Assembly: GCF_002216795.1 (NCBI RefSeq)
Contig: NZ_CP022316.1
Location: 3,395,732 to 3,459,731, forward strand
Direction of reading: 5' to 3'
DNA: 64,000 bases
Source of the DNA: Brachybacterium avium
Lineage (GTDB): Bacteria; Actinomycetota; Actinomycetes; Actinomycetales; Dermabacteraceae
Shown here: positions 1-9,254 of the stretch, one piece after another
How positions within the stretch are numbered: the first letter of the stretch is position 1
How the letters are laid out: each line of letters starts with the position of its first letter
Program-made: the position numbers and the translations under genes
The notes under the pieces: generated by a model
Database searches by the model: none
Seen by the model: only the letters and a program-made list of their open reading frames with translations
What the model was told of the DNA's origin: nothing

Positions 1-969
1 CGCGGCCTCGTGGTCCGGATCGGGCGCCTCCGGGTCCTCGGCCGGGGAGGGCTGTGCGGAAAGGCCCTCCGGGTGTCGCTGGTCGTCCTCCGCACCGGTC
101 GAGGAGATGTGCTCGCCCTCTGTCGCCGACTGCTCGCCGGTGGTGGTGGGCTCGACGTCCTCGAGGCCGGACCAGACAGTGGCGGAGTCCTCGGGGCGCG
201 GCACCGAGCGCAGGCCCCGCCGGGCGTTGAGCGCATCGAGGTCCTCGTCGTCGATCACCGAGGGATGCTCCTCGGCGACCGGCCGCCGGGGCGGCCAGCC
301 GCGGCCGCGCGGAGCCGCCCCGGGGGAGCCCTCCAGTGAGCCGTCGGCCTCGAGATCGTAGACGGAGCTCTTGACGGCCTGGAGCCGGCCCCGACTGCGG
401 GCAGGCTCCGGCGGGGCGTCCTCGTCGCTGATCCACCGGGCCTCGTCATCGACCGGGGAGACCGAGCGGTTGTCGAGATCCGCGACCCAGTGGGCCTGAC
501 GGGTGCGACCCCCCGCGGAGAAGGTCAGCTCGAGGGTCCAGGTGCCGTCCTGTCGACGCCAGGCGTCCCAGGCGGTCTCCCCGGTCGCCTCCCGAGCGGC
601 GAGCCGCTCGGAGACGACGTCGAGCAGGCTCGGGCCACCGCGGCCGACGGGGAAGAGGCGAGCCCGCTGCGCGGCCCACTCGCGCTCGGCGAGGACCGGG
701 CCCTCGTAACGGCGCACGTGCTCCAGCGGGATCTCGGAGGCCTCCGCGATGTCCTCCGCGCTGCGGCCGGAGCGGAGCATCGTCTGGATCTCCCGCGGGC
801 GCAGGGGGGCGGCATCAGCGGCCTGGATCATGTTCAGGGCCGGGCGGTCAGAGCGCACCGCGGCGCGCAGAGCCCTGTCGATGCGCAGCGTGTACCGTTC
901 TCCCTCGGAGTCGACCAGGAGCACATGTTCCCCGTCGTCATGGATCCCGTCGAGTTCGAGCTCGCGCAT
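1..969 (-). CDS. sepH: Septation protein SepH (DUF3071), C-terminus cut by window edge
   Basis: N-terminal 323 codons of an actinobacterial cell-division protein; the reading frame is still open at the left edge. SepH is known to bind FtsZ and promote filament assembly at the septum. The start MRELELDGIHDDGEH and the block LRPREIQTMLRSGRSAEDIA (roughly residues 55-85, a helix-turn-helix of the DUF3071 domain) are characteristic. After about residue 165 the protein becomes an acidic, proline-rich, low-complexity linker, as in SepH. It is transcribed divergently from the DUF4193 gene, the usual actinobacterial arrangement. A TAGACT box on the minus strand near 1030-1035 is a plausible -10. Confidence 0.88.
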   Translation of the reverse strand, partial: MRELELDGIHDDGEHVLLVDSEGERYTLRIDRALRAAVRSDRPALNMIQAADAAPLRPREIQTMLRSGRSAEDIAEASEIPLEHVRRYEGPVLAEREWAAQRARLFPVGRGGPSLLDVVSERLAAREATGETAWDAWRRQDGTWTLELTFSAGGRTRQAHWVADLDNRSVSPVDDEARWISDEDAPPEPARSRGRLQAVKSSVYDLEADGSLEGSPGAAPRGRGWPPRRPVAEEHPSVIDDEDLDALNARRGLRSVPRPEDSATVWSGLEDVEPTTTGEQSATEGEHISSTGAEDDQRHPEGLSAQPSPAEDPEAPDPDHEAA

Positions 970-1121
970 CGTCGTCCTCTCCGTCGGAGCCTGGTCGCTG
1001 GCGTGCAGACGTGTTGCTTGTGTGCAGAAGTCTAGGCCGCGACCATATCGTGCGCGGCACCCCTTCGCCCGTTCCTGGAGCGGACGCCGACCGCGTGTTG
1101 CCGCCCCTCGTGGACCCGGTG

Positions 1122-1150
1122 TTGTAGGTCGCAGTCCTCTCTGCAATAAT
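1122..1150 (+). promoter_or_regulatory. Candidate sigma-70-type promoter for the DUF4193 gene
   Basis: The divergent sepH/DUF4193 gap (970-1273, 304 bases) holds no gene. It contains TTGTAG (1122-1127), exactly 17 bases, then AATAAT (1145-1150), a good -35/-10 pair in otherwise very GC-rich DNA. Transcription would start near 1157 and give a leader of about 115 nt. A TTGACA at about 1184 lacks a matching -10 and was not preferred. Confidence 0.45.
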
Positions 1151-1273
1151 GCCGCCGCATTCAGCGTTGACAGCTGGGCCGCCGCGATGCGGCCCGCGAG
1201 GACACCCCCGGCGCGGATTTGCCCCAGGACCCCCCGGTCGGATCTTCCGACGACTACCAGGAACGGACCGTAG

Positions 1274-1576
1274 ATGGCCACTGATTACGACGCCCCGCGC
1301 AAGAACGACGACGACTCGAGCGACGACTCCATCGAGGAGCTGAAGGGACGGCGGAGCGAGGCCGCCGCCCCCACCGTCGACGAGGACGAGGCCGAGGCCG
1401 CCGACTCCTATGAGCTCCCGGGCGCAGACCTCTCCGGTGAGGAGCTGTCGGTGCGGGTGCTGCCCCGCCAGGCGGACGAGTTCACCTGCGCCAGCTGCTT
1501 CCTCGTCAAGCACCGCAGCCAGATCGACCACGTCGAGGGCACGCTCATCATCTGCAAGGAGTGCGCGGCGGCCTGA
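1274..1576 (+). CDS. DUF4193 family small acidic zinc-ribbon protein
   Basis: A 100-residue protein of the actinobacterial DUF4193 family (mycobacterial Rv2699c type); the molecular function is unknown. The first half is highly acidic (DDDSSDDSIEEL) and probably disordered. The C-terminal half carries two CxxC pairs, CASC (about residues 74-77) and CKEC (about 93-96), flanking a basic loop, consistent with a small zinc ribbon. Length and the C-terminal KECAAA end are typical. It sits between divergent sepH and convergent DUF3093, next to dut, as in many actinobacteria. A large perfect palindrome follows the stop. Confidence 0.88.
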   Translation: MATDYDAPRKNDDDSSDDSIEELKGRRSEAAAPTVDEDEAEAADSYELPGADLSGEELSVRVLPRQADEFTCASCFLVKHRSQIDHVEGTLIICKECAAA

Positions 1577-1594
1577 GACCTGTCTCCGCGATGC

Positions 1595-1638
1595 TGCGCA
1601 GCGGCACCGCACCCGGCCGGGTGCGGTGCCGCTGCGCA
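1595..1638. terminator. 44-bp perfect palindrome, bidirectional terminator
   Basis: Two 22-base arms (TGCGCAGCGGCACC... mirrored) pair without mismatch, with the centre between 1616 and 1617. It lies between the convergent DUF4193 and DUF3093 genes, where a shared terminator is expected. There is no long U tract, which is common for actinobacterial terminators. Confidence 0.7.
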
Positions 1639-1671
1639 TCTCAGCAGGTGTGGGCGATGTGCGCCATCGGT

Positions 1672-2202
1672 TCAGCCCTCGCCCTGCTCGTGCAGCGCCT
1701 GCGCGGTGCGCAGGGCCAGCGCGAGATCATCCGGACGACGGGTCGAGAGCACCCACGCCGTGGCGGGGTCCTGCGCATCGAGCACCTCGACCCGCAGGCC
1801 CGTGCGCGTCCAGCCCCGCACGCAGTGGTGCGCCAGCGGCTCGAAATCCTGCCCGATGGTCCGTGCCCACTCCTCGCCGCGCAGCACCTCCGGGGCGCCG
1901 AGCAGCTCCACCTCGATCTGCGCTCGGCTGAGGCGGAACCGGCCGTCTGCGACCTCGATCACGGGGGAGTACTGCACGACGAGGACGAGCAGCCCGGAGA
2001 TCGCGACCACGGCGACCGCGATCGCCGCCGTGAGGCTCAGCGGCACCAGGATCAGCCCCAGCGCTGCGCCCACCGTGACCGCGACGATCCACAGCCCTGG
2101 GCCGGGGGCCACGCGCTCGTGGAACAGAGGATCGTTCCCAGCGGCGGGGCTGGACGAGCTCGAGGGTGTGGGCTCTGCGGTGTGATCTGCTGCTGCGGGC
2201 AT
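1672..2202 (-). CDS. DUF3093 membrane protein
   Basis: A 176-residue protein of the DUF3093 family (mycobacterial Rv2698 type), function unknown. A short Ser/Pro/Ala-rich N-terminus (residues 1-22) precedes two close hydrophobic segments, about 38-60 (WIVAVTVGAALGLILVPL) and 65-85. A soluble domain containing WARTIGQDFEPLAHHCVRGW and ending with STRRPDDLALAL follows; this domain marks the family. The gene is divergent from dut and convergent with DUF4193, matching conserved actinobacterial synteny. A second in-frame ATG begins about three codons later on the strand, so the start could shift slightly. Confidence 0.85.
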   Translation of the reverse strand: MPAAADHTAEPTPSSSSSPAAGNDPLFHERVAPGPGLWIVAVTVGAALGLILVPLSLTAAIAVAVVAISGLLVLVVQYSPVIEVADGRFRLSRAQIEVELLGAPEVLRGEEWARTIGQDFEPLAHHCVRGWTRTGLRVEVLDAQDPATAWVLSTRRPDDLALALRTAQALHEQGEG

Positions 2203-2297
2203 GCCGCCATCGTCTCACGCACCGCATGGGAACCGGCTCGACGGATCCGCTGCCCGGCAACCTCCGAGGCGGCTGGATGCGAGTGCCGGGGACGACA

Positions 2298-2309
2298 TAG
2301 TCTGGGGCC
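2298..2309 (+). promoter_or_regulatory. Candidate -10 box for leaderless dut transcript
   Basis: TAGTCT (2298-2303) fits the actinobacterial TANNNT -10 consensus and is followed by only six bases before the dut ATG at 2310. Transcription would therefore begin at or near the start codon. No Shine-Dalgarno sequence is visible, in agreement. No convincing -35 is seen. Confidence 0.45.
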
Positions 2310-2849
2310 ATGCCTGTCGATCACGTTGACACCCTCTCCGGGGGTGCGGACCCCGGATCCGCCCCTGATGCACCCGCTCTGCGGATCCGCCGCAGCGAGG
2401 CGGTGCCCATGCCCCATCGCGCACACCCCGAGGACGCCGGCCTGGACCTGGCCAGCGCCGAGGAGGTCGTGATCCCCGCCGGCGGGCGCGCCCTGGTGGA
2501 CACGGGCCTCGCCCTCGCGCTGCCCCCCGGGACCGTCGGGATGGTGTGCCCCCGCTCGGGCCTCGCCGCCCGGCACGGCATCACCGTGCTCAACGGCCCC
2601 GGTATCGTGGACGCGGGTTATCGGGGACCGATCAAGGTCGCCCTGCACAACACCGATCTGTCGGAGCCCTTCGATGTGCACGTCGGGGACCGCATCGCAC
2701 AGCTGGTGGTGGTGCCCTTCCTCGCTCCGCGCCTGGACGAGGTCGAGGACCTGGAGGCGACCGCCCGGGCCGGTGCCGGCTTCGGCTCCAGCGGCGGCTT
2801 CGGCGGGGGCGGCGCCACGGCCGGAGACCACGAGACCACGGAGGGATGA
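2310..2849 (+). CDS. dut: dUTP diphosphatase
   Basis: Trimeric dUTPase that hydrolyses dUTP to dUMP and pyrophosphate, keeping uracil out of DNA and supplying dUMP for thymidylate. The five family motifs are visible in 179 residues: AGLDL (43-47), PRSGLA (81-86), the uracil-binding hairpin around NGPGIVDAGYRG (95-106), a GDRIAQLV block (127-134) and the glycine-rich C-terminal arm GFGSSGG (157-163). The N-terminus is about 30 residues longer than the catalytic core needs, and an internal Met at residue 34 could be an alternative start. The -10 box placement favours 2310. Its stop overlaps the DUF3710 start (ATGA). Confidence 0.95.
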   Translation: MPVDHVDTLSGGADPGSAPDAPALRIRRSEAVPMPHRAHPEDAGLDLASAEEVVIPAGGRALVDTGLALALPPGTVGMVCPRSGLAARHGITVLNGPGIVDAGYRGPIKVALHNTDLSEPFDVHVGDRIAQLVVVPFLAPRLDEVEDLEATARAGAGFGSSGGFGGGGATAGDHETTEG

Positions 2850-3646
2850 CCATGGGACTGTTCTCCCGCAAGAAGCGGAATCGGGCGGAGACGGGCGACG
2901 AGCTCGACCCCCGTGACGAGCGCACGCCCGAGCAGGGCGAGGAGGAGCTGCCCGGCCAGGGCGAGGACCTCGCGCCGCAGGAGCCCGAGGAGGACCGTGA
3001 CGAGGAGCGGGCCGGGGGTGAGCCGAGTCCCCGCGGTGAGCATCTCGAGGACGGCCCCTTCGATGAGGCCGAGGCCCCGGACGAGGAGCGCATCGACCTC
3101 GGCGGGCTGCAGGTCCCGACCATCGACGGGATGGAGCTGCGGATGGAGGTGGACCAGCGCAGCAGTGCGGTCACCGGAGCGAACCTGGTCCTCGGAGGGT
3201 CCTCGCTGCAGGTCCAGGCGTTCGCGGCCCCCAAGTCCCGGGGACTGTGGGAGGACGTGCGCCGCTCGCTGCGGGACTCCGTCGTCACCCAGGGCGGTAC
3301 CGCCGAGACCCGTTCCGGAGCCTTCGGCACCGAGCTGATCACCCGACTGCCGGTCAAACGGGCCGACGGACGCACCGGCTACCGGCCGGCGCGGTTCATC
3401 GGCATCGACGGGAGGCGCTGGTTCCTCCGCGCGATCCTCACCGGCAAGGCACTCGGCGACTCCGAGCAGTCCCGTCGCTTCGAGACCCTCCTGTCCCGAC
3501 TGGTCGTCGTGCGCGGCACGGGTGCGATGGCGCCGCAGGAGCTGATCCCGCTGCACCTGCCCGGCGAGCACCCCGGATTGGACCAGATCCGGTCCGGACC
3601 GCTGGACCCGCTGGCTCGCGGCCCCGAGATCACCGAGGTCGGATGA
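2846..3646 (+). CDS. DUF3710 domain protein
   Basis: A 266-residue actinobacterial protein (mycobacterial Rv2696c type) of unknown function. The start is MTMGLFSRKKRN, a typical family N-terminus. A strongly acidic, low-complexity stretch covers about residues 15-75. The conserved domain begins at RIDLGGLQVPTIDGMELRME and includes FAAPKSRGLWEDVR and FIGIDGRRWFLRAILTG (about 185-205), both family signatures. The ATG overlaps the dut stop, and the gene's own stop overlaps the next start, so dut-DUF3710-DUF3159 look translationally coupled. It is cytoplasmic; no signal peptide or membrane segment is seen. Confidence 0.88.
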   Translation: MTMGLFSRKKRNRAETGDELDPRDERTPEQGEEELPGQGEDLAPQEPEEDRDEERAGGEPSPRGEHLEDGPFDEAEAPDEERIDLGGLQVPTIDGMELRMEVDQRSSAVTGANLVLGGSSLQVQAFAAPKSRGLWEDVRRSLRDSVVTQGGTAETRSGAFGTELITRLPVKRADGRTGYRPARFIGIDGRRWFLRAILTGKALGDSEQSRRFETLLSRLVVVRGTGAMAPQELIPLHLPGEHPGLDQIRSGPLDPLARGPEITEVG

Positions 3647-4445
3647 GCCCCGCCGCGCAGGATCCGGTCCGTCCCCGCCAGGCGCCGTCGCAGAAGGAGC
3701 CGCACGCCTCACAGGAGCCGCACGCCTCGCAGGAACCGCGCTCCCCACAGGAACCGCGCCCCGCACAGGAGCCGCCCTCCTCCCGAGCCCGGCACCGGCC
3801 GGCGCCGGTGAGCGGCGCAGCGGACTGGGCGCCGTCCTCCAGGAGGAGGAGTTCTCGGTCGCCGACGCCATCGGAGGCCCACGCGGCATCATCGAATCGG
3901 CGCTGCCGACGCTGCTGTTCGTCGTGCTCTTCGTCGCCACCCGCTCGGTGATGATCGCCGCCGTGGCTGCGACCGCCGTGGTGGTGGTGCTGCTGATCGC
4001 CCGCATCGTGCAGCGCCAGAGCCTCAGCACCGTTCTCGGCGGACTGGTCGGCGCCGCTCTCGGTGCCGTGCTGGCGATCCGCTCCGGCGAGGGCTCGGAC
4101 TTCTACTGGCCCGGGATCGTCACCAATGCCGTCGCGCTGCTGGTGCTCCTGGCCTCCATGGCTCTCCGCCGCCCCCTGGTGGGACTGCTGGTGGGACTGC
4201 TCGACCCGCGCGTGAAGGACTGGGCGCAGGACCCCGACGCCCGTCGCGTCTACACCCGCGCGACCCTCCTGTTCGTCCTCCTGTATACCGCGAAGCTCGG
4301 CGTCCAGCTGCCCCTGCTGCTGACCGGGCAGGTGGCCGCCCTCGGTGCGGCGAAGATCGCGATGGGGCTGCCGGCCTTCGCCGTGATCGCCTACCTGGTC
4401 TGGCTCATGCACCGCGGGCTCCTGGCCCGCCGGGATCACGACTGA
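3643..4445 (+). CDS. DUF3159 membrane protein, probable one-base frameshift error near 3782-3784
   Basis: Multi-pass membrane protein of the DUF3159 family (mycobacterial Rv2694c type), function unknown. The ATG at 3643 overlaps the DUF3710 stop and opens a Pro/Gln/Ser-rich stretch with repeated HASQEP units. The conserved part (LGAVLQEEEFSVADAIGG, then about five hydrophobic segments to 4445) is in another frame. Restoring one C in the run 3782-3784 gives a smooth join, SSPSPAPAG...GLGAVLQEEEF, and a 267-residue protein of normal size. The downstream frame has no good start of its own. I infer a consensus deletion; a real lesion is possible. Confidence 0.75.
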
Positions 4446-4610
4446 TCCGCCGAGCGGTCGCCTCGCCGCGCTGCGTGCTCGAGGACGGTCCACGGAATGA
4501 GACAATGGGGGCCACGGTCCCGTGAGCATCCACCTGCAGCCGGGTCCCACCATCTGTACGAGCAGCCACGGTCCTTGTCATCCCCGACTCGGACGGGAGG
4601 AGAGTGTCCG

Positions 4611-5933
4611 ATGAGCCCGGATGCCGAACGGATCCAGAGCGAGCCCGCCCTTGGCGATCGCCTCCTCACCCTGACCGTCGGCCCTCCTGCTGCCGGCGGC
4701 ACCTTCGTGGCCCGCCACGAGGGCCGGGTCGTGTTCGTGCGAGGCACCGCGCCGGGGGAGACCGTCACCGCGCGCCTGCTCGAGGACCCGCGCGACAAGC
4801 CCGATGCGCGCTTCTGGCGCGCCGAGGCGCTGGACGTGCTCGAGGCCGGGGTGGACCGCGTCCCCTCCGTCTGGGGGCATGCCGGGGTCGACGGCGTCGG
4901 CGGTGCGGAATGGGCCCACATCGCACTGCCCGCGCAGCGCCGGATCGCCAGCGAGGTGATGCAGGAGCTGCTGCGCCGCGCCGGGGTGAGCTCCTTCCCG
5001 ATCGAGCAGGTGCAGGTCGAGCCCGCGCCGCATGACGCCGACGGCCTGGCCTGGCGCACGCGCGTCCGCTACGCCGTGGACACCGACGGGCGCGTCGGCA
5101 TGCGCGGCTGGCGCTCCCACGCTGTGCGCCCGGTGGGGATGGACCCGCTGTCCGCCCAGGCCATCCGCGACCTGCGTCTGGGGGAATGGACTGCGCCCCT
5201 GGGCACCGAGGCGATCGATGCCGTGGCGCCGTCGGCCGGACCGGCCTCAGTGGTCCTGATCGGGCGTGAGCTGGACCCCGCTGCGGTGCAGATCCCGGAA
5301 TCCTGGGGCGAGGCGGACGTCGCGGTGCGCACCGCCCGGGAGATGGTCCCGCTGCGCGGCGACGGCACCGTCCACGAGCGGGTCGGGGAGCGGATGTTCA
5401 CTGTCGGCGCGACCGGGTTCTGGCAGTCGCATCGGCGTGCCGCCGAACTGCTGGCCGACGTGGTCGAGGTGTCGCTGCAGGCGCCGCACGGAGGCAGCGC
5501 CTGGGATCTCTACGGGGGAGTCGGACTCTTCGGCGCGGTCGCCGCGGACCAGGTGGGCCCCGAGGGCTCGGTGGTCTCCGTGGAGGGGAACCGTCGCGCC
5601 TCCCAGCTCGCGGCGGAGAACCTCGAGGACCTGCCGCAGGCCACCACGGCCACCGCCGACGTCACCGATTGGGTCCGGGCCCGGCGCGGGGGTGTCGACG
5701 CCGTGGTGCTGGATCCGCCGCGCAGCGGTGCCGGGGTCGAGCTGATGGGCCTGCTCGCCCGGACGGTGCGGCAGCGGATCGTGTACGTCTCCTGCGAGCC
5801 CTCGACCCTCGCCCGCGATCTGGCCGCGATCGAGAAGCAGGGATGGCGGATCGCGGACCTGCGCGCCTTCGACCTCTTCCCCCACACCCACCACATCGAA
5901 TCGGTCGCAGTGCTCGAGCGCGCAGCAGGCTGA
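4611..5933 (+). CDS. TrmA/RumA-type class I SAM-dependent RNA (uracil-5-)-methyltransferase
   Basis: 440-residue RNA m5U methyltransferase. An N-terminal TRAM-like segment (about 10-65, containing GGTFVARHEGRVVFVRG) precedes the catalytic fold: WDLYGGVGLFGAVAA (SAM site), VVLDPPRSGAG and SCEPSTLARDL, whose Cys is the catalytic nucleophile of the family. Whether it methylates tRNA or 23S rRNA cannot be told from sequence. The region equivalent to the RumA Fe-S cluster (WGHAGVDGVGGAEWAHI) lacks cysteines. The ATG at 4611 is preceded by GGGAGGAG; a longer in-frame GTG start at 4497 lacks this. Mycobacterial Rv2689c sits in the same neighbourhood. Confidence 0.85.
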   Translation: MSPDAERIQSEPALGDRLLTLTVGPPAAGGTFVARHEGRVVFVRGTAPGETVTARLLEDPRDKPDARFWRAEALDVLEAGVDRVPSVWGHAGVDGVGGAEWAHIALPAQRRIASEVMQELLRRAGVSSFPIEQVQVEPAPHDADGLAWRTRVRYAVDTDGRVGMRGWRSHAVRPVGMDPLSAQAIRDLRLGEWTAPLGTEAIDAVAPSAGPASVVLIGRELDPAAVQIPESWGEADVAVRTAREMVPLRGDGTVHERVGERMFTVGATGFWQSHRRAAELLADVVEVSLQAPHGGSAWDLYGGVGLFGAVAADQVGPEGSVVSVEGNRRASQLAAENLEDLPQATTATADVTDWVRARRGGVDAVVLDPPRSGAGVELMGLLARTVRQRIVYVSCEPSTLARDLAAIEKQGWRIADLRAFDLFPHTHHIESVAVLERAAG

Positions 5934-6007
5934 CCCCCGCCGCCGGCAGGGATGCGCACGCCGCGTCGGCGGCAGCTGACAGCCTGTCAGGACACAGGGG
6001 CACGTCA

Positions 6008-6036
6008 TGGTATTATTTATCTTGACTTCAAGATAA
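6008..6036 (+). promoter_or_regulatory. acn promoter (extended -10) with perfect 20-bp operator palindrome
   Basis: TGGTATTAT (6008-6016) is an extended -10 box (TGn plus TATTAT). Immediately downstream, TTATCTTGACTTCAAGATAA (6017-6036) is a perfect inverted repeat of 9-base arms around CT. It would cover the transcription start and first transcribed bases, a typical repressor position. CTTGA-NN-TCAAG palindromes are typical of MarR-superfamily sites. TamR, a MarR-family protein of Streptomyces coelicolor that senses aconitate-type metabolites, is reported to control aconitase there; assignment to a TamR-like protein here is inference. The rest of 5934-6171 holds an AAAGGAG ribosome site and no gene. 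Confidence 0.65.
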
Positions 6037-6171
6037 CTATCGGGTTCGCCCGATGGACCCTCCGATGACCTGCGCGGGCATCGGTCTGCAGCGAGGTGGG
6101 CGTTTGCCCGCCTCCGGCGGCCGACGCGCCTACGATGGAGGGGTCACCTCAACACCAAAGGAGTTCGCCTG

Positions 6172-8976
<2,805 letters not shown>

Positions 8977-9020
8977 TCACCTGACACCAGCGGCGCGAGG
9001 GGTCCCTGACCCGTCGCCTC

Positions 9021-9051
9021 CGGCGCCCCGGCCCTCTGGGTCGGGGCGCCG
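9021..9051 (+). terminator. Terminator hairpin after acn
   Basis: CGGCGCCCCG (9021-9030) pairs perfectly with CGGGGCGCCG (9042-9051), with three further inner pairs possible. It lies 45 bases after the acn stop and before the dxs promoter region. The rest of 8977-9254 holds no gene; a weak TCGACA/TAGCCT pair near 9192-9218 could be the dxs promoter. Confidence 0.7.
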
Positions 9052-9254
9052 TGGCGTCCCGGGCCGGGGCAAGGGCCTCACGCCCCTAGTCCCGCACCGA
9101 TGCGCGGACGCTCTGCACGCTGATGCACACCGCCGCCGACTCCCGTGAATCCCCGGTGAAGGTATGCACAGATGTGACCATGCCTCGCGTCGACACAGGT
9201 CATGAGGACGTAGCCTGAGCGTGTTCCGGCCCCGTCCCGGAGGGAGGCCCACGC

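Noticed and set aside
938..1639. Long minus-strand frames across the sepH/DUF4193 intergenic region
   Set aside because: They run antisense to DUF4193 and through its promoter and terminator, with no recognisable protein sequence.
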